The notes beneath the pieces were generated by a model. That model saw only the letters and a list, made by a program, of their open reading frames with translations, had not been told where the DNA came from and did no database searches. DNA of 64,000 nt from Acanthococcus lagerstroemiae (Eukaryota > Arthropoda > Insecta > Hemiptera > Eriococcidae), in the NCBI GenBank assembly GCA_031841125.1, contig CM063109.1, forward strand, positions 31,810,038 through 31,874,037, read 5' to 3'. Position numbers and translations under genes: made by a program. Position 1 is the first letter of the stretch; the number at the start of each line of letters is the position of its first letter. This document shows positions 44,373 through 55,545 of the stretch, piece by piece.

Positions 44373-45076
44373 CTCAAAAATCGTTGCGTCCCACTAGGAA
44401 AAAGGGCACATCTTAATTGCGTCCCAGACATGTCTGAATTGCGTCCCAGACATGTCTGAATTGCGTCCCTTCTTTTAACAGGCAGTTGCGTCCCATATAT
44501 TTCCCTTCCCACTTAATTAGACTTAGGACTGACTGCAAAGTATTGCAGGTGTGGTTAAAAATATCACTGGATCTTGCCCTGAGTGATTTTCATCTGTTTC
44601 CATCCTTAAAACGTCATTTGGGCGGAAAAAATTCAACTGCAATAACGCGCTCCAAAAGGAAGTCACAAACTTCTTCAAAAACCAACTCCCTGAATTTTGC
44701 CAAATGGGCATTTCGAAGCTGAAGGATCGGTATCAGAAGTATTTGAAGGTAGATAGTGATTATCGTAGAGAAATAGTGTAACTCAATTGCTAAATAAATT
44801 TGGTTTTATATTGAATTTTTTTCATTATTAATCACTTTATAGCCAAACAGGACTTACTTTTGGGATTGGCCTCGTATGTAGTTACGTGTCGTGTCATCGT
44901 CATTCGCATTGTAATCTACATACATGTTCTAACATGAAGAATGATTACAGAAGTCATTTTAATTCTAACATCGACTGGTTATTTCTGAATGCACTTTGGA
45001 CGCAATTGGGACATGTACCTTTTTTTATTAGGACGCAATTGCGACATATCCTTTTTTACCCTCCCATACGGGACCC
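44373..45076. mobile_element. Phantom-like repeat-ended element carrying a mariner remnant
   Basis: The left end holds five copies of (a)ttgcgtccc between 44380 and 44495, two of them in a 22-bp tandem unit, aattgcgtcccagacatgtc. The right end has complementary copies, ggacgcaattg at 44999 and 45032 and gggacccaactgggg to 45076. Ends built of short sub-repeats recall the MULE at 13685-14693, which also contains gaattgcgtcccc. No target duplication was found. The middle is a mariner fragment. Confidence 0.5.
44515..44880 (+). pseudogene. mariner transposase C-terminal fragment with right end
   Basis: The plus strand reads SLDLALSDFHLFPSLKRHLG, where mariner transposases have SPDLAPSDYHLF; the Asp in SDFHLF is the third catalytic residue. 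In a neighbouring frame FFKNQLPEFCQMGISKLKDR and YQKYLKVDSDYREK follow, the usual end of the protein, with a stop. The tail gccaaacaggacttactttt...ggcctcgta near 44840-44876 resembles a mariner terminal repeat. A one-base shift near 44630 and the missing 5' two thirds make it a relic. Confidence 0.8.
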
Positions 45077-45077
45077 A

Positions 45078-45655
45078 ACTGGGGTAGCAAAAGTGGAGGA
45101 GGCAATGTACCCTGGTCAAATAGCCTCGTTTGAGAACAGTCTAAACAAAGAAATATGCAGAAGGAGGACGAATATGTGTGGAAAAGCTACTGGAGCCTCA
45201 AAGAATCTTTGAAGGCAAAATGTCAAACCTGAAGAAGAAAGTCTTCGAGAGTTGCATACTTCTGGTTCTTACATACGGAGTGCAAACGTGGGCGATCACG
45301 GAGGGGCAACTAATAAGGCCGGCGAGAACACAAATAGCGATGGAAAAATCAATGGTCGGCTTCAAGAAGGGAGACAAGAAAAGAAACACAGAGGTCAGAA
45401 CTAGGACAAAAACGACTGACTGTCGTTTCGTGGTCAAAAAGCTAAAGATGGAGTATGCAGGCCACGTAATCAGAAAGGAAGAAGAAAGTTGGGAAAAGCG
45501 GGTCTTGGAATGGGTCCCCAGGGACAGGAATAGGAAGGTGGAAAGGCGGAATCATAAGCAAAGGGGGTATAGCTTGGAAAAGGGACGCTCTGGATAAGGT
45601 GCGGTGGAAGCGGATAGGGAAGGCCCATACCCAATCTTGGGCGCATTAAATGTAA
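45078..45655 (+). pseudogene. RTE-like LINE C-terminal fragment
   Basis: The plus strand reads YPGQIASFENSLNKEICRR, then SNLKKKVFESCILLVLTYGV and QTWAITEGQLIRPARTQIAM. These are followed by KKLKMEYAGHVIRKEEESW and, past a frameshift, a WKRDALDK..WKRIGKAHTQSW tail. These are the YLGQ, LTYGxxTW, AGHxxR and final Trp blocks of RTE-like LINEs. The GRPxxRW block is damaged. Sequence after 45655 ends in a GTTT simple repeat at 45697-45711, a likely 3' tail. Confidence 0.8.
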
Positions 45656-45828
45656 GAACCATAAATTATGTAGTAGTCGTAAGAAAATAAATGAAGGCTG
45701 TTTGTTTGTTTATTGTAGACCTTTTCTGAAGACTCACATTGAACATAAGAACCTTACTAATGGAAGCATCATTACAATCCTAAAGATAGGAAGGGACAGA
45801 GGGCGATGGATTTTCACTAGTTGCCAAA

Positions 45829-45980
45829 GAGGCCATTGTCCCGGTGCGCCTGGCCGAAAAAGCAGCACCTAGAAAATAAAAGTGAAAATGAGGGAAAAGG
45901 AAAAGCAAGAAAAGAAGCAAAGAAAAGCGAGAAAGGAGAATAACGAGACAGTTACTGAGATTTGCCCCAGAGGTTACGTT
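45829..45980. repeat. Dispersed repeat, copy 1 (second at 50090-50240)
   Basis: A block starting near gccattgtcccggtgcgcct, with gaaaaagcagcacctagaaa and then an A/G-rich run, and ending tgagatttgccccagag, reappears at 50090 as gccattcccacgggacgcct, ggaaaaggagtgcctagaaa and tgagatgtgcccgggac. No coding or promoter signals are visible. It may be a SINE or MITE fragment. Confidence 0.65.
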
Positions 45981-46004
45981 TCCCGTAAATCAGGTACTGA
46001 ACGC

Positions 46005-46475
46005 CGCCACCAAATTTGGACAACGAACTTGAACTCAGTGTGAAAACCGAGTGGCAGTACGTGGTGAACCCAATTTTCTTGGTTTTTGAAATTTTGAAAT
46101 TTTCCTATTTTATGCATCAAGTCGTTTTTTAGGCGACAGAATTTTAGTAAAGCTCCGGTGTCGAATTTAGTAGAAATTACACGAGTGGGTAACTCAATTT
46201 TTCCGATCATCGAAATTTTGAAAATATCTCCATAAAATTAACAGATCATGTTTTCTTTAAATGCAGGTAATTTTTAGAAAGGTTCGGCCGTCGGGACCTG
46301 GTGGAAATGACTCTATATTTCGGGATAAATTTAGATCCCCCGTCGAAATTGAGCTAGTGTTATGTTTGACAAATTTCATCAACATGCACTCCAATTCTCG
46401 AGCATGTCTTAGTGACGGATCGTCACCGCAAATTTGGACAACGAATTTGAACTGAAAAATTAAGTGGAAATAGGT
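46005..46475. repeat. Duplicated block about 415 bp apart
   Basis: caccaaatttggacaacgaa(c)ttgaact at 46008 recurs as caccgcaaatttggacaacg(aat)ttgaact at 46425, each followed by a similar gtggcag/gtggaaat..ggtg(g/a) stretch. The sequence between shows no gene. Confidence 0.6.
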
Positions 46476-47111
46476 GGTTCACTTAATTTTTTAATTTTGT
46501 GAAACAGACCTGGGAAGACCAGGACGTACATAAAATGATCTAACAGGTGTGCAGATAGTTAGGAAACTTCATCTTTAGTCATATGGAGTCGTACATTTTT
46601 TTCTCAAGTTCCCTAAAATAGATCCGTGGTTAGGAGGCTTACGCGTGAAAAAAAGACATATTTTAAAAATCGCGACCAAAAGCACCTAGGAGAAGGCAAA
46701 CTCCCACAGATAAACCTTGTTGAAAGCAATGAAAAACTACAACAGTATCTCTTTCCAGGAAATGTAAGTTTTCCGAATAGCAATTATTGATGATTGCATT
46801 CCAACTGGTAAATAATTTTTCCGGACGTAAAAAGGCTCCCTAATCGGATGTCCAGGAGGGAGCTACTTGGGGGAACATCATCAGTGGAAAAAGTTTTAAA
46901 AAGAAAGGCGCAATTAAAATAAGAACTTGGAATGTGAGAAGCTTGAATGGAGTTGGAAGATTAGAAAATCTTAAGAGAGAAATGAAGAGGCTTAACCTAG
47001 GAATAGTTTGAATAAGTGAAGTAAGGTGGAAAGAGGATAACGATTTTTGGTCAGGAGACTAGAATAATAAATACAAAGAGAATAAAAGGGCAAGCAGGAG
47101 TCGGAATTAAT

Positions 47112-47387
47112 ATGAATAAATTAATAGGTAATAATGTTATATATTATAAACAACAGAGTGAAAGATTAACCTTGATAAAAATCAATACCAAATCAATACT
47201 TACAACAATAATAATACAAGTGTATATGCCTACTAATACTCCCGAGGACGAAGAAATTGAGGAGGTATCTGAAGAATTAGGACTTATGAATCATGTTAGA
47301 GGCGAAAATAATCTTATTATTATGGGTGGCTGGAATGCTAGAGTTGGTGAAGAAAAAGAAGGCAATGTAGTTGAGGATCTTGGATGA
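47112..47387 (+). pseudogene. LINE endonuclease domain fragment
   Basis: The 91-residue frame holds the middle of the endonuclease: VIYYKQQSERLTLIKINTKS, TTIIIQVYMPTNTPEDEEIE and NLIIMGGWNARVGEEKEG, where GDxNA is the usual catalytic pattern and here reads GGWNA, losing the Asp. The frame stops soon after, and the final domain box (IDYIITK near 47540) is in another frame. Confidence 0.75.
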
Positions 47388-48001
47388 CAATGAGAAACGA
47401 AGGAGGAGAGCATTTGATACAAAATACAGTTTTTTTACAAAGTATTACTTTGTTATTGGAAATACTAAGTTTAAAAATCACTATAGAAGATGGTACACAA
47501 TACACATGGAAGAATCCAGGTAACGAAGGTAGATAGCAAATTGATTATATTATTACAAAACAAAGTTTTAGGAATCAAATATTAGACTGTAAAACTTATC
47601 CGGGAGCCGATATTGACAGTGATAATAACTTGGTAGTAATGAAATGCAGGGTTAAATTGAAGAAACTTGGGAGAAACGAAGAAGTAAAAAGATAGAATTT
47701 GAAAAAGTTGGAAAATATTAATACTAGAGAGAAATATCATGAGGATATTGTATGAGAATTAGAGGCTGAAAAAACACAGGAAATTATCAGTGTAAAGGAA
47801 TAGTGGGGTAAAATAAAGGAGGGAATATTAAAGTTAGCAGAAGCAAATCTAGGTAAAACTAAGAAAGAAGAGGAGGAAATCCTCAGAAAGATGGATGAAC
47901 CAAGAAAATATAAAAATGCAAACTATAGGGAAGGTAGATCAGCTTATTAAAGGTTAAGGAATGAAATAAAGAGAGAGTGTAAATAGGCAAAAGAGGAATG
48001 A

Positions 48002-48640
48002 ATGAAAGAAGAAAGTGATAAGATAAAAGAGTTCGTGAATAAAGGACAACTAGACTTGGCCTATAGAAAAGTAAAAATGGAGTTTCGAGAAAGAAGGAAG
48101 CAACCAAGTAATATAACAAATACGGAGGGAGAGCCTATTTACACAGCTGAAGGAAAAGTGAAAAGGTGGGTACAGTATGTAGAAGGACTATATAGTAATA
48201 ATGGGGATGAAGAGATAATGGTGAGGGAGGAGGATGTGGAAGAAGATGAGAGGGGAGATTCAATTTTAAGAGGTGAATTTGACAAAGCATTGAGAGATTT
48301 AAAGAAAGGGAAGGCTCCAGGAGTGGATGAGATACCAACTGAATTATTACAGCACTTAGGAGAATATGTACTTGATAGATTGTACAAACTAGTATGTTAT
48401 ACTCGTATTTATGATAAATGGGAAATGCCAGAGGACATTAAAAAGAGTGTTATTGTAATTGTACCAAAAAAAGCAGGAGCAGATAGGTGTGAAGATTATC
48501 GAACAATTGGTCTTCTTTCGCATGCATCAAAAATATCAACTAGGATAATTTACAGGAGGATTGAGAATAGAATTGATGCAGAATTAGGACATGATCAGTT
48601 TGGATTTAGAAAAAGAGAGGCACGAGGGAAGCAATGTTAG
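48002..48640 (+). pseudogene. LINE reverse-transcriptase N-terminal half
   Basis: The 212-residue frame begins in the Lys/Glu-rich linker (KIKEFVNKGQLDLAYRKVKM) and leads into NTEGEPIYTAEGKVKRWVQY and ALRDLKKGKAPGVDEIPTEL. It continues with WKxSVIVxVPKK and the EDYRTIGLL block and ends QFGFRKREARGKQC at a frameshift in the first catalytic region. TIGLL replaces the usual PISLL/TISLL. The order fits RT blocks 0 to 2. Confidence 0.8.
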
Positions 48641-50089
48641 CTTTCAGATTAACTGTAGATGGGAGATTCAAAAAAGAGGCAGGATACATGTACAGTATTC
48701 GTTGATATTGAAAAAGTTTTTGACAATGTTAAGTGGGATAAATGTTTGATATTCTAAAAAATATCGGAATAAAATTTGAAGAAAGAAAGTTATATTAAAC
48801 TTATATAAAGGACAGAAAGCCGCATTAAGAATATATAAGGAAAGAAAGGGGAGGCTAATATGGAAAAAAGCGTAAGGCATGGGTGCTCCTTATCTCCAGT
48901 ATTAATTAATCTATACATAGAGTGGGCCATAAAAGAAATTTTAAAAAAAAATTGAAGCAGGTGTCACCATACATGGAGAGCGAGTAAAGATGCTCAGGTT
49001 TGCCGATATGATATTGTCTTATTAGCTGAAAGGAGTACTGATTTGGAAAATATTTTTAATGGAATTGAGGATATTTTGAGTTTATAGAATATGGAATGAG
49101 AATAAATAAAAATAAAACTGAAGTCATAGTATGTAATCGATGTGAACACAATGGTTTAAATATAAATATTGGACAGGAAAAGATTGAGGAAGTAAGCGAA
49201 TTTTGATATTTAGGGAGTAAAATAACAACATATGGAGGGAGTAAAAGGGATATCAGTAGTAGAATAGCATAAAACAAATTCGCATTTTATCGAAAAAGTG
49301 ATTTTTTCAAATCAAAAATAAATCTGGATATCAAAAAATTGTTCTTGAAAACTTATGTTTGGAGTGTAACCTTGCATGGATGTGAAACTTGGACCATAGG
49401 AAAACCAGAGAAGAGAAGGATCGAAGCGTTTGAGATGTGGTGCTATAGGTGAATACTTAGCATCAAATGGACGGACAAGGTAAGACATGAGGAAGTACTT
49501 AACAGAGTAGGAGGTAAAATGGATATTTAGATTTGTCTAAAGAGAAGGAGAGATAAACTAATAGGGCATGATTTGAGACACCCAGGAATAATATCACTAC
49601 TGCTAGAAGGAAAAGTGGAAGGAAGGAATTGGATAGGTCGGCAAAGATTCCAGTGCGTTCAGCAGATAATCAAGGATGCCAAATGTAAGTGTTATTACGA
49701 AATGAAAGAACTCACACAAGATAGGGAGAAAAGGAGAGCTGCATCGAACCGGTCGTAAAAATTGATATCCTTATCATCAATCTTACAGATAGGGAAAATT
49801 TGTATAATGAAGTAATTTACAGTTCGCGATGAATACCACTAAAAAGGTTATGTAAAAATTTTGCATAATCGGCATTTTTAAGGCGCTGCTTAACATTCAA
49901 TTTTCAGCCCTTACATAACTTCAAGAACGAATCCCTCAGGTAATATTTACAAATTTAAGAGAAATTTTCAAAACACATTTTGTTTTACCAAAGGCAACTT
50001 TTTAAGTGGATCACGCTTAAAAATTCGGAAAAAGTTTTTGAGACTATGTATGACGATCCACCCCATGATCATGCCTAATATAAGTGCCA

Positions 50090-50240
50090 TTCCCACGGGA
50101 CGCCTGACCGGAAAAGGAGTGCCTAGAAAATGAAAATTAAAACAAGAATAAAAGAAAAGCGAGAAGAAAGGGGGAAAATGTAAATCAAAGCGAGAAAAGT
50201 GATGAACGGGGGTGGAAGGGTTTCCTGAGATGTGCCCGGG
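50090..50240. repeat. Dispersed repeat, copy 2 (first at 45829-45980)
   Basis: Shares the (g)ccattcccacgggacgcct.. cctagaaaatgaaaa.. gcgagaa.. tgagatgtgccc skeleton with copy 1. Both copies lie just downstream of LINE tails of different families. Confidence 0.65.
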
Positions 50241-50244
50241 ACGC

Positions 50245-52015
50245 AAGTCCCCTAAAACCGACACTGGCCATCCAACAACTCAGCGCATTCGGAAAATCGT
50301 TTGTTACAGAATCTGCGTGTCGAGTCCCGTCCGTGCATCCCGACCCGAATCTAACCGCATTCATTAACCCCGCGTAACTGGCAGATAACCGCGCCCACTA
50401 ATTACTCGTATTTGTTTACTCATTTCGCGGGTTGATAATGGCGAAAAGCGTACACACAGGGCACGGTGACGTATAGAAAGCGAATTTATTGTATAATGGC
50501 TTTCTTCAACTGCAGCTGAGAGTCCGCGACATTTATGTATTTGATGCGTGTTCCTACGTAGTGTATTAGCTTTGTTAACGAACCCGGATGACAAAACTGC
50601 GAGACACGGAGAAGTATAAGCACAGTGAATGCGCGGCCAACTCGTCTCTCTCTCTCTCTTTCTGCTGGCCGAGTTGCCATAACAGCGAACACTGTCTGAC
50701 AAACGCACGATTCTGAAAGGCTTCCATATCTGACATATTAATCTGGTAAAATCTGTATTGTTGATCTGCCACAGGGTTCTCGTTTCGCGACCACAATCCT
50801 GATCCGAGATAAGAGTCAGTCTTTAGCGACGGGGCATTTGCGAAGTTCGTTTCGTCTTTTCGAAAAAAGAAAAAAAAACGGGGGAATACGGCAGTGGAGC
50901 GAGCACGTTGGAACGCTGCACGTCCCCTAGCAATAAAACTCTGCGTCCCCTAAACGTCGCTCGTAATTTACGGCTGCTGACGTTTTTTTCCCCTCTCTGT
51001 TTTTCATTCATTTATTTATTTTGTTTTTGATATTTGATCTCCCTGGAAAAAAGGGCTGCTTCGGCTAATTTTCCAGCGGGGTGTCGTTATAAATTTTGTT
51101 AATTTGTACTAGATTGCTGAATGTCGTACAGCCATTGTCCGTTTCGCCTGGTTTCGTGGTCGAGGAAATTAATTTGGGGAAACTGGTTTCCCAACCTCGA
51201 TTGACAGCTTTTGGTGAAGACGAACGAGATGGTTGATATGCCGAAAATTATCCGAAGACGCTCGTCTTACGCCGTTCACCGCCGGCTTTGGGGTCAGATT
51301 TTATAATCTCATTTCTTTGTAGCTCGATCCGCATCGTTAAAGTCAATAAATGATCTCAGAAAGACTGTACAGGCGGGAGTTCGGCAACACGTTGAAGATT
51401 ATTGAAAAGTGTGTTTGAGATTTCAGTGCCTATTAACCCGAGTAACGACTTTATAGTCCAAGCAGAATCTCATTGTCAGTAAGAGCTCCGAGATGATGCC
51501 AAATACCCTCGCCTTACCATCTTAATGATGTATTGTTCCGCAAGTCTCGATGAGTTCTCGAATCTTATCGAGTCATATTAATTTTGTTACTTTTTTGTGT
51601 TTATAGGTATCTTAAGTATTATCCTACATTGCTTCGCAATAGAGATGTTTTCATGTTCCACTAAAACCAACTAAGTCGAGAGATAGGACTTAATCCGGCT
51701 TTAGCGTTTGCGAGACCTGATGTTAAATCTTATACACGCGAGATCTGTTTTGTAACAAAAGGATAGATTCCGGTTGGGAGAAGAGCCTACACACCCCTCC
51801 TGGTTATATGGCATCAGCATTTCCGATTTTATTAGACAAATATGTAGTAGCATGGAATGAGAGGAAAATTTCATTCAACTGACATAATGACACTAAGACA
51901 CGAAATTCTTGTTTGCCTTTATTTTTAACTTTTTTTATGTAAACTTACTTACCAAATAAGGTACATAAATAATAATTTCGTCGGGTCTTCTAGCCAAAAT
52001 GGTAGATAGCATAGC
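50245..52015. other. No gene recognised; unique-looking DNA
   Basis: Moderately GC-richer, repeat-poor sequence with a TC microsatellite at about 50646-50660. Frames on the minus strand (50364-50708, 50486-50692, 50575-50796) overlap in different registers and have no domain. This may be ordinary host intergenic or intronic DNA, possibly with regulatory content. Confidence 0.35.
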
Positions 52016-52023
52016 ATATTCAG

Positions 52024-52464
52024 CAGGGACGTACCGAAGAGTTTTTTCTGGGGGGGGGCAAAAATTGTGGAAGTCCCAACTGACTCAACTCAAAATTGAG
52101 AGTATCAAAGCATCAAAGCAGAAAAAAAAAACTTTTGATTGACTTATTGAATTTTTTCAACTGATAATTCAACTCAAAATTCCCAAATATCAAAGCAAAA
52201 GAAAAAACCTTTTAACTCCTTAGATTTTCCAAACTTCCCAACTCAATTCCCAAGTGTCAAAATAAGCAAAAAAACAAGAACAACCACAACTTTTCCATTC
52301 AATTCCCAAGTATCAAAGCAAGCAAAAAGTAAATACAAAAATGAATTTTTAAACTTGTAAGATTTTCCCAACTCCGCCTGACTGAAATAGTAATTTTCCC
52401 AACTGCTGAGTGAAAAAATTTCTACCGAGGGGGGGGGGAGGGTTTCCCTATTGGTACGTCCCTG
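52024..52464. mobile_element. hAT MITE, CAGGGACG family, copy 3 (longest)
   Basis: Starts cagggacgtaccgaagag and ends attggtacgtccctg. Flanks atattcag (52016-52023) and atattctg (52465-52472) match at seven of eight positions. Inside, blocks with caactgactcaactcaaaat, ttcccaa(a/g)tatcaaagcaa and aatttttcc-type sequence are tandemly repeated, and G-runs lie near both ends. Confidence 0.85.
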
Positions 52465-52554
52465 ATATTCTGTAAAAAAATGTTATCAAACATGGTGTAA
52501 ATATCTCTAATGGATCAATTTCTAAAACTAGGCTGACGTTTAGTTAAGCTACGC

Positions 52555-52870
52555 CTTAGGGCTTGGGAATGTAATAGATCAAAATCGATTTCGAGCCACC
52601 TTATCGATTATCGATTTCGATTTGCCGTTAACGATTAAAATCAATTTTTTCAATTTTCCTCCATTTTTCGGTTTTTTTTTTGAGTTTTTGCTTCAGGCTT
52701 CACGTACACGACACGTTCTACTAGTTCTACCGGTCTACGTTCTAGTAACTAGGATCTCTATTAGGGCTGGGAATGTAATCGATCAAAATCAATTTTAATC
52801 GATTTCAAGGCTCGAAAAATCGATCTTAATCGATTTCAAAAATTATCGATTTTTCCCACTTCTACTACGC
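52555..52870. mobile_element. ATCGAT-rich MITE, two partial copies
   Basis: The phrase gggctgggaatgtaatcgat (52765) and a near copy, gggcttgggaatgtaataga (52559), each open a block of repeated tcgatttt/aaaatcga. The second closes with attatcgatttttcccactt. Ends ctgggaa..ttccca and the ATCGAT core recall hAT-type MITEs; I could not pair target duplications. Confidence 0.55.
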
Positions 52871-52879
52871 CTCTTAGCC

Positions 52880-53250
52880 GAAATTTCGTCGTATTTTGAT
52901 TGAAAATGGTTCAAATGATTATTATAGGTCAAAATTTTGTCGTTTTCGGTCAAAAGTCCGTCATCTTTGATCAAAATCTGGTCTTTTTTTATTAAAAATA
53001 GTCGAAAATGACAGTTTTAGGTCGGAATTTTGTCGAATTTGGTCGAAATTTGTTTGTTTTTGTTTATTGAAGACTGTCAAGAATGATTGTTACTGTTCGT
53101 AATTTCGTGGTTTTCTGACAGAACATGAATAAAAATGACGGGTTTTAGCAAAATTTCATATTTTTTGGTCAAAATCTGGTCCTTTCTTCATTAAGAAATG
53201 GTCAAAAATAATGTCGAACTTTTGTCATTTTTGATTTACAATGGTCGAAT
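52880..53250. repeat. Degenerate tandem repeat around ggtcaaaattttgtcg
   Basis: Units such as ggtcaaaattttgtcgtttt, ggtcggaattttgtcgaatt, ggtcaaaatctggtcttttt and ggtcaaaatctggtcctttc recur with longer-range periodicity of very roughly 120-200 bp. The composition is A/T-rich with recurring GTCAAAA. Confidence 0.65.
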
Positions 53251-53259
53251 TAAGGGTTA

Positions 53260-55340
53260 ATGTGAGGCACAGGATAGTCTCAAGGAATATTCAAGTATCC
53301 TCTTAAATTTTGACCTTCATGGCGAACCCTAAATACTTTTTTGAATTCTCCATAACATGAACACAACTAATTTTTCAAGAGTAGTGGGCTAAAATTTTTT
53401 CGGTGGCGAATTTATGTATTATGGCTTCCTTCCATCCTTCGTATGTAATTTTCACCTTTTTTTTCCCAAGAGAGACTTTCGGTACATTTGAGGCACGAAG
53501 TCTCCAAGCCTCTCTCCCCTGTTTCCACTTTTCCACAAATACTTCGCACGAAACCTCGCATACATTATTTTTATACCAAAATGAAACTGTCTACTAGGGA
53601 TAATTCGTTCCTAATGTATTGTGTTTTTTGGCATCAAGTCTTTGCTACCCAAAACCAGAGAGCCAAGATCTCATCTGCCTCTTGTAGTTCATGCAATATG
53701 CAGCAAAGGTGTTGAAACAACATTGAAACTAATCTTCGTTTTTTGTCGTCGTAAGTTCTCACGACTTCCTGGTACTACTTGGGCATCTTCTTCTTTTCTT
53801 ACAACTTCCTAACATAAACCAATTATTAGAAAGATGATTGAGCTGCACTATAGCAAGTCAACGGAGGTACGAAAATACCACAGTACCTCCTGATCAATCA
53901 CTGAAGGTCAAAAGATCATGTAAATCTTAAATACCGCTATTTCGAGGTCAAAATTTATTCGGCCTCGATTAATTATCCCGGCTCAGCAACACGGCAAGGA
54001 ATTTCAATCAAGATACTATTAGGAGAAGACGTTGTGCTGCACAGCGAGCATTAGTGGAACATTTGAGATTAGACCTAGGAAACAGTGGAGAAGGAGAGTT
54101 TTCAGTACACATGGCGATTGTTTTCCTTTCTAACCACTAATAGATGAGTTGATTGCTATTCAGACTCTTCTAGAAGGTGTCAGCTGGGAGGTAAAATACT
54201 CATTACTAGGGCTCTAATTAAGCCATTAAGTATTTTTATGTTCCCCATCTTCTTCTTTTTTTTTTCTTTTTTTTTCCCTTACTACTTTCAAATATCAAGT
54301 CTAAAGTATTCGTTCCTTCTTTCGACATACGACCATTCGCTTCCTCTTGAAGAAAACCGCGCTGGAAGTAATGATACGGGACCCGGTGTGTTCTATAATA
54401 CGTTTTTCTCAGAAAATCAGCGCTTATGGTAGTTACACTTCCGAAAATGTCGATTCGTGTGAAGTTTCGTTCACCATTGCGCTCATCTAAACGACATAAA
54501 CGAGAAGTAGGAGAAGTAGGTACGGCGAGTGTGCGACTTTTTTATTGCTAATAAAATTTCTTATATTCTTTTAATAGATACAATTATCATACGTTATTCT
54601 TCCGAAGCTTGTCACATTCGTCCTTAATTTCGTATACAAAGTGTGAGTTAAATAAGATGTTTCGAGAATTTATATACGTCGAGTTCACACGACCAGTCAG
54701 ATTACTCCGGCATTCTAATCTGACAAACCGGTACGATTACTGGCAAATGTAAATTGCCGGTGTGATTAAAGGATTATAATTTTCGGAAGTGTAGCGCCGC
54801 GCACTCGTTTGCATTTGTAATCGTTCAAGTAATTGGAAATCTTCCCACCAAGAGTGTTCCAGTTCATCCTCCTGACAACGAGGATACCGCGCCGTGTCAC
54901 CTATCTCCTCATCAAATACGATGTGGATTGATTTACATCGTAAGTTCATTTCAGCCACTCTCTCAAATTCATTAAGGTTAACCCACTGGAGCACAGGTTA
55001 TGTGAGATTCGCCCAAGCTAATTAGGAAATGCCCTCGTACAAATATTTTTGGAAACATTGGATTGTTTTTCTTTAATAAACATCGAAAAATATCTAGTTA
55101 TCAACTTATTTTTCACTCATTTTTAGACACTGACAGATGTGGTGATTTTCATATAGCAGGTGTTGCACCTGCTAGAACTTGAGTGCCCAGGTCGTAAGTG
55201 TAACAGAAGTTCCATTTGCTATATGCCCCACAAAAGATGAAAATACGTGTATTTAAATCCTCGAATATTTAGCAGTGATTCACAATTTTTCATTCAGTAA
55301 AGAATTGTATTCCTGAAAATTGTAGCGAAGTTGTCGGCAC
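53260..55340. other. No gene recognised
   Basis: AT-rich DNA with T-runs (54247-54280). A 14-bp inverted pair, acacttccgaaaat at 54438 and its complement near 54780, encloses 350 bp with aattccgg/ccggtgtgatt-type sequence, which might be a small element. Frames at 53403-53812 have no domain. Confidence 0.35.
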
Positions 55341-55342
55341 AT

Positions 55343-55496
55343 TACCCGATACGCAATCAGTTACCCTCTGGTTACCCGTGGAAAAATGACCTATTGCAAC
55401 CCTCGGTTACCCTCAGATTACCCAGAAACCAATCAGTTACCCTCGGTTCCCCTTTAGTTACCCGGGTAACTGGCGGGATTTTGCGCATCGGATAGC
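55343..55496. mobile_element. MITE-like block of GTTACCC repeats
   Basis: Left end ttacccgatacgcaatcagt and right end (complement) atccgatgcgcaaaatccc form imperfect inverted repeats. In between, gttaccc occurs about seven times with variants. No target duplication was fixed. Confidence 0.5.
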
Positions 55497-55545
55497 GAAT
55501 CCATTTTCGACACGGCGTAGTTAGGCACAGTTCTCCTACTAGTAT

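Larger units (their letters stand above)
46890..49795 (+). mobile_element. Long decayed LINE with endonuclease and reverse transcriptase
   Basis: Plus-strand blocks run in order. The endonuclease has RTWNVRSLNG near 46928, LIKINTKSILTTIIIQVYMP and IIMGGWNARVGEE. RT follows at 48002-48640 (KKGKAPGVDEIPTELLQHLG, EDYRTIGLLSHASKISTRII, QFGFRK), then FVDIEKVFDNVKWDK, FAD(x)ILLAE near 49000, and the C-terminal blocks shared with 21262-22024. The catalytic FADD box is split by two extra bases near 49010. Tails of both copies end ccttatcatca. At least ten lesions are visible. I cannot fix the clade. Confidence 0.8.

Noticed and set aside
55343..55496. GTTACCC cluster as a telomeric repeat
   Set aside because: Units are irregularly spaced, variable, and enclosed by inverted ends; not a head-to-tail telomere array and not TTAGG.
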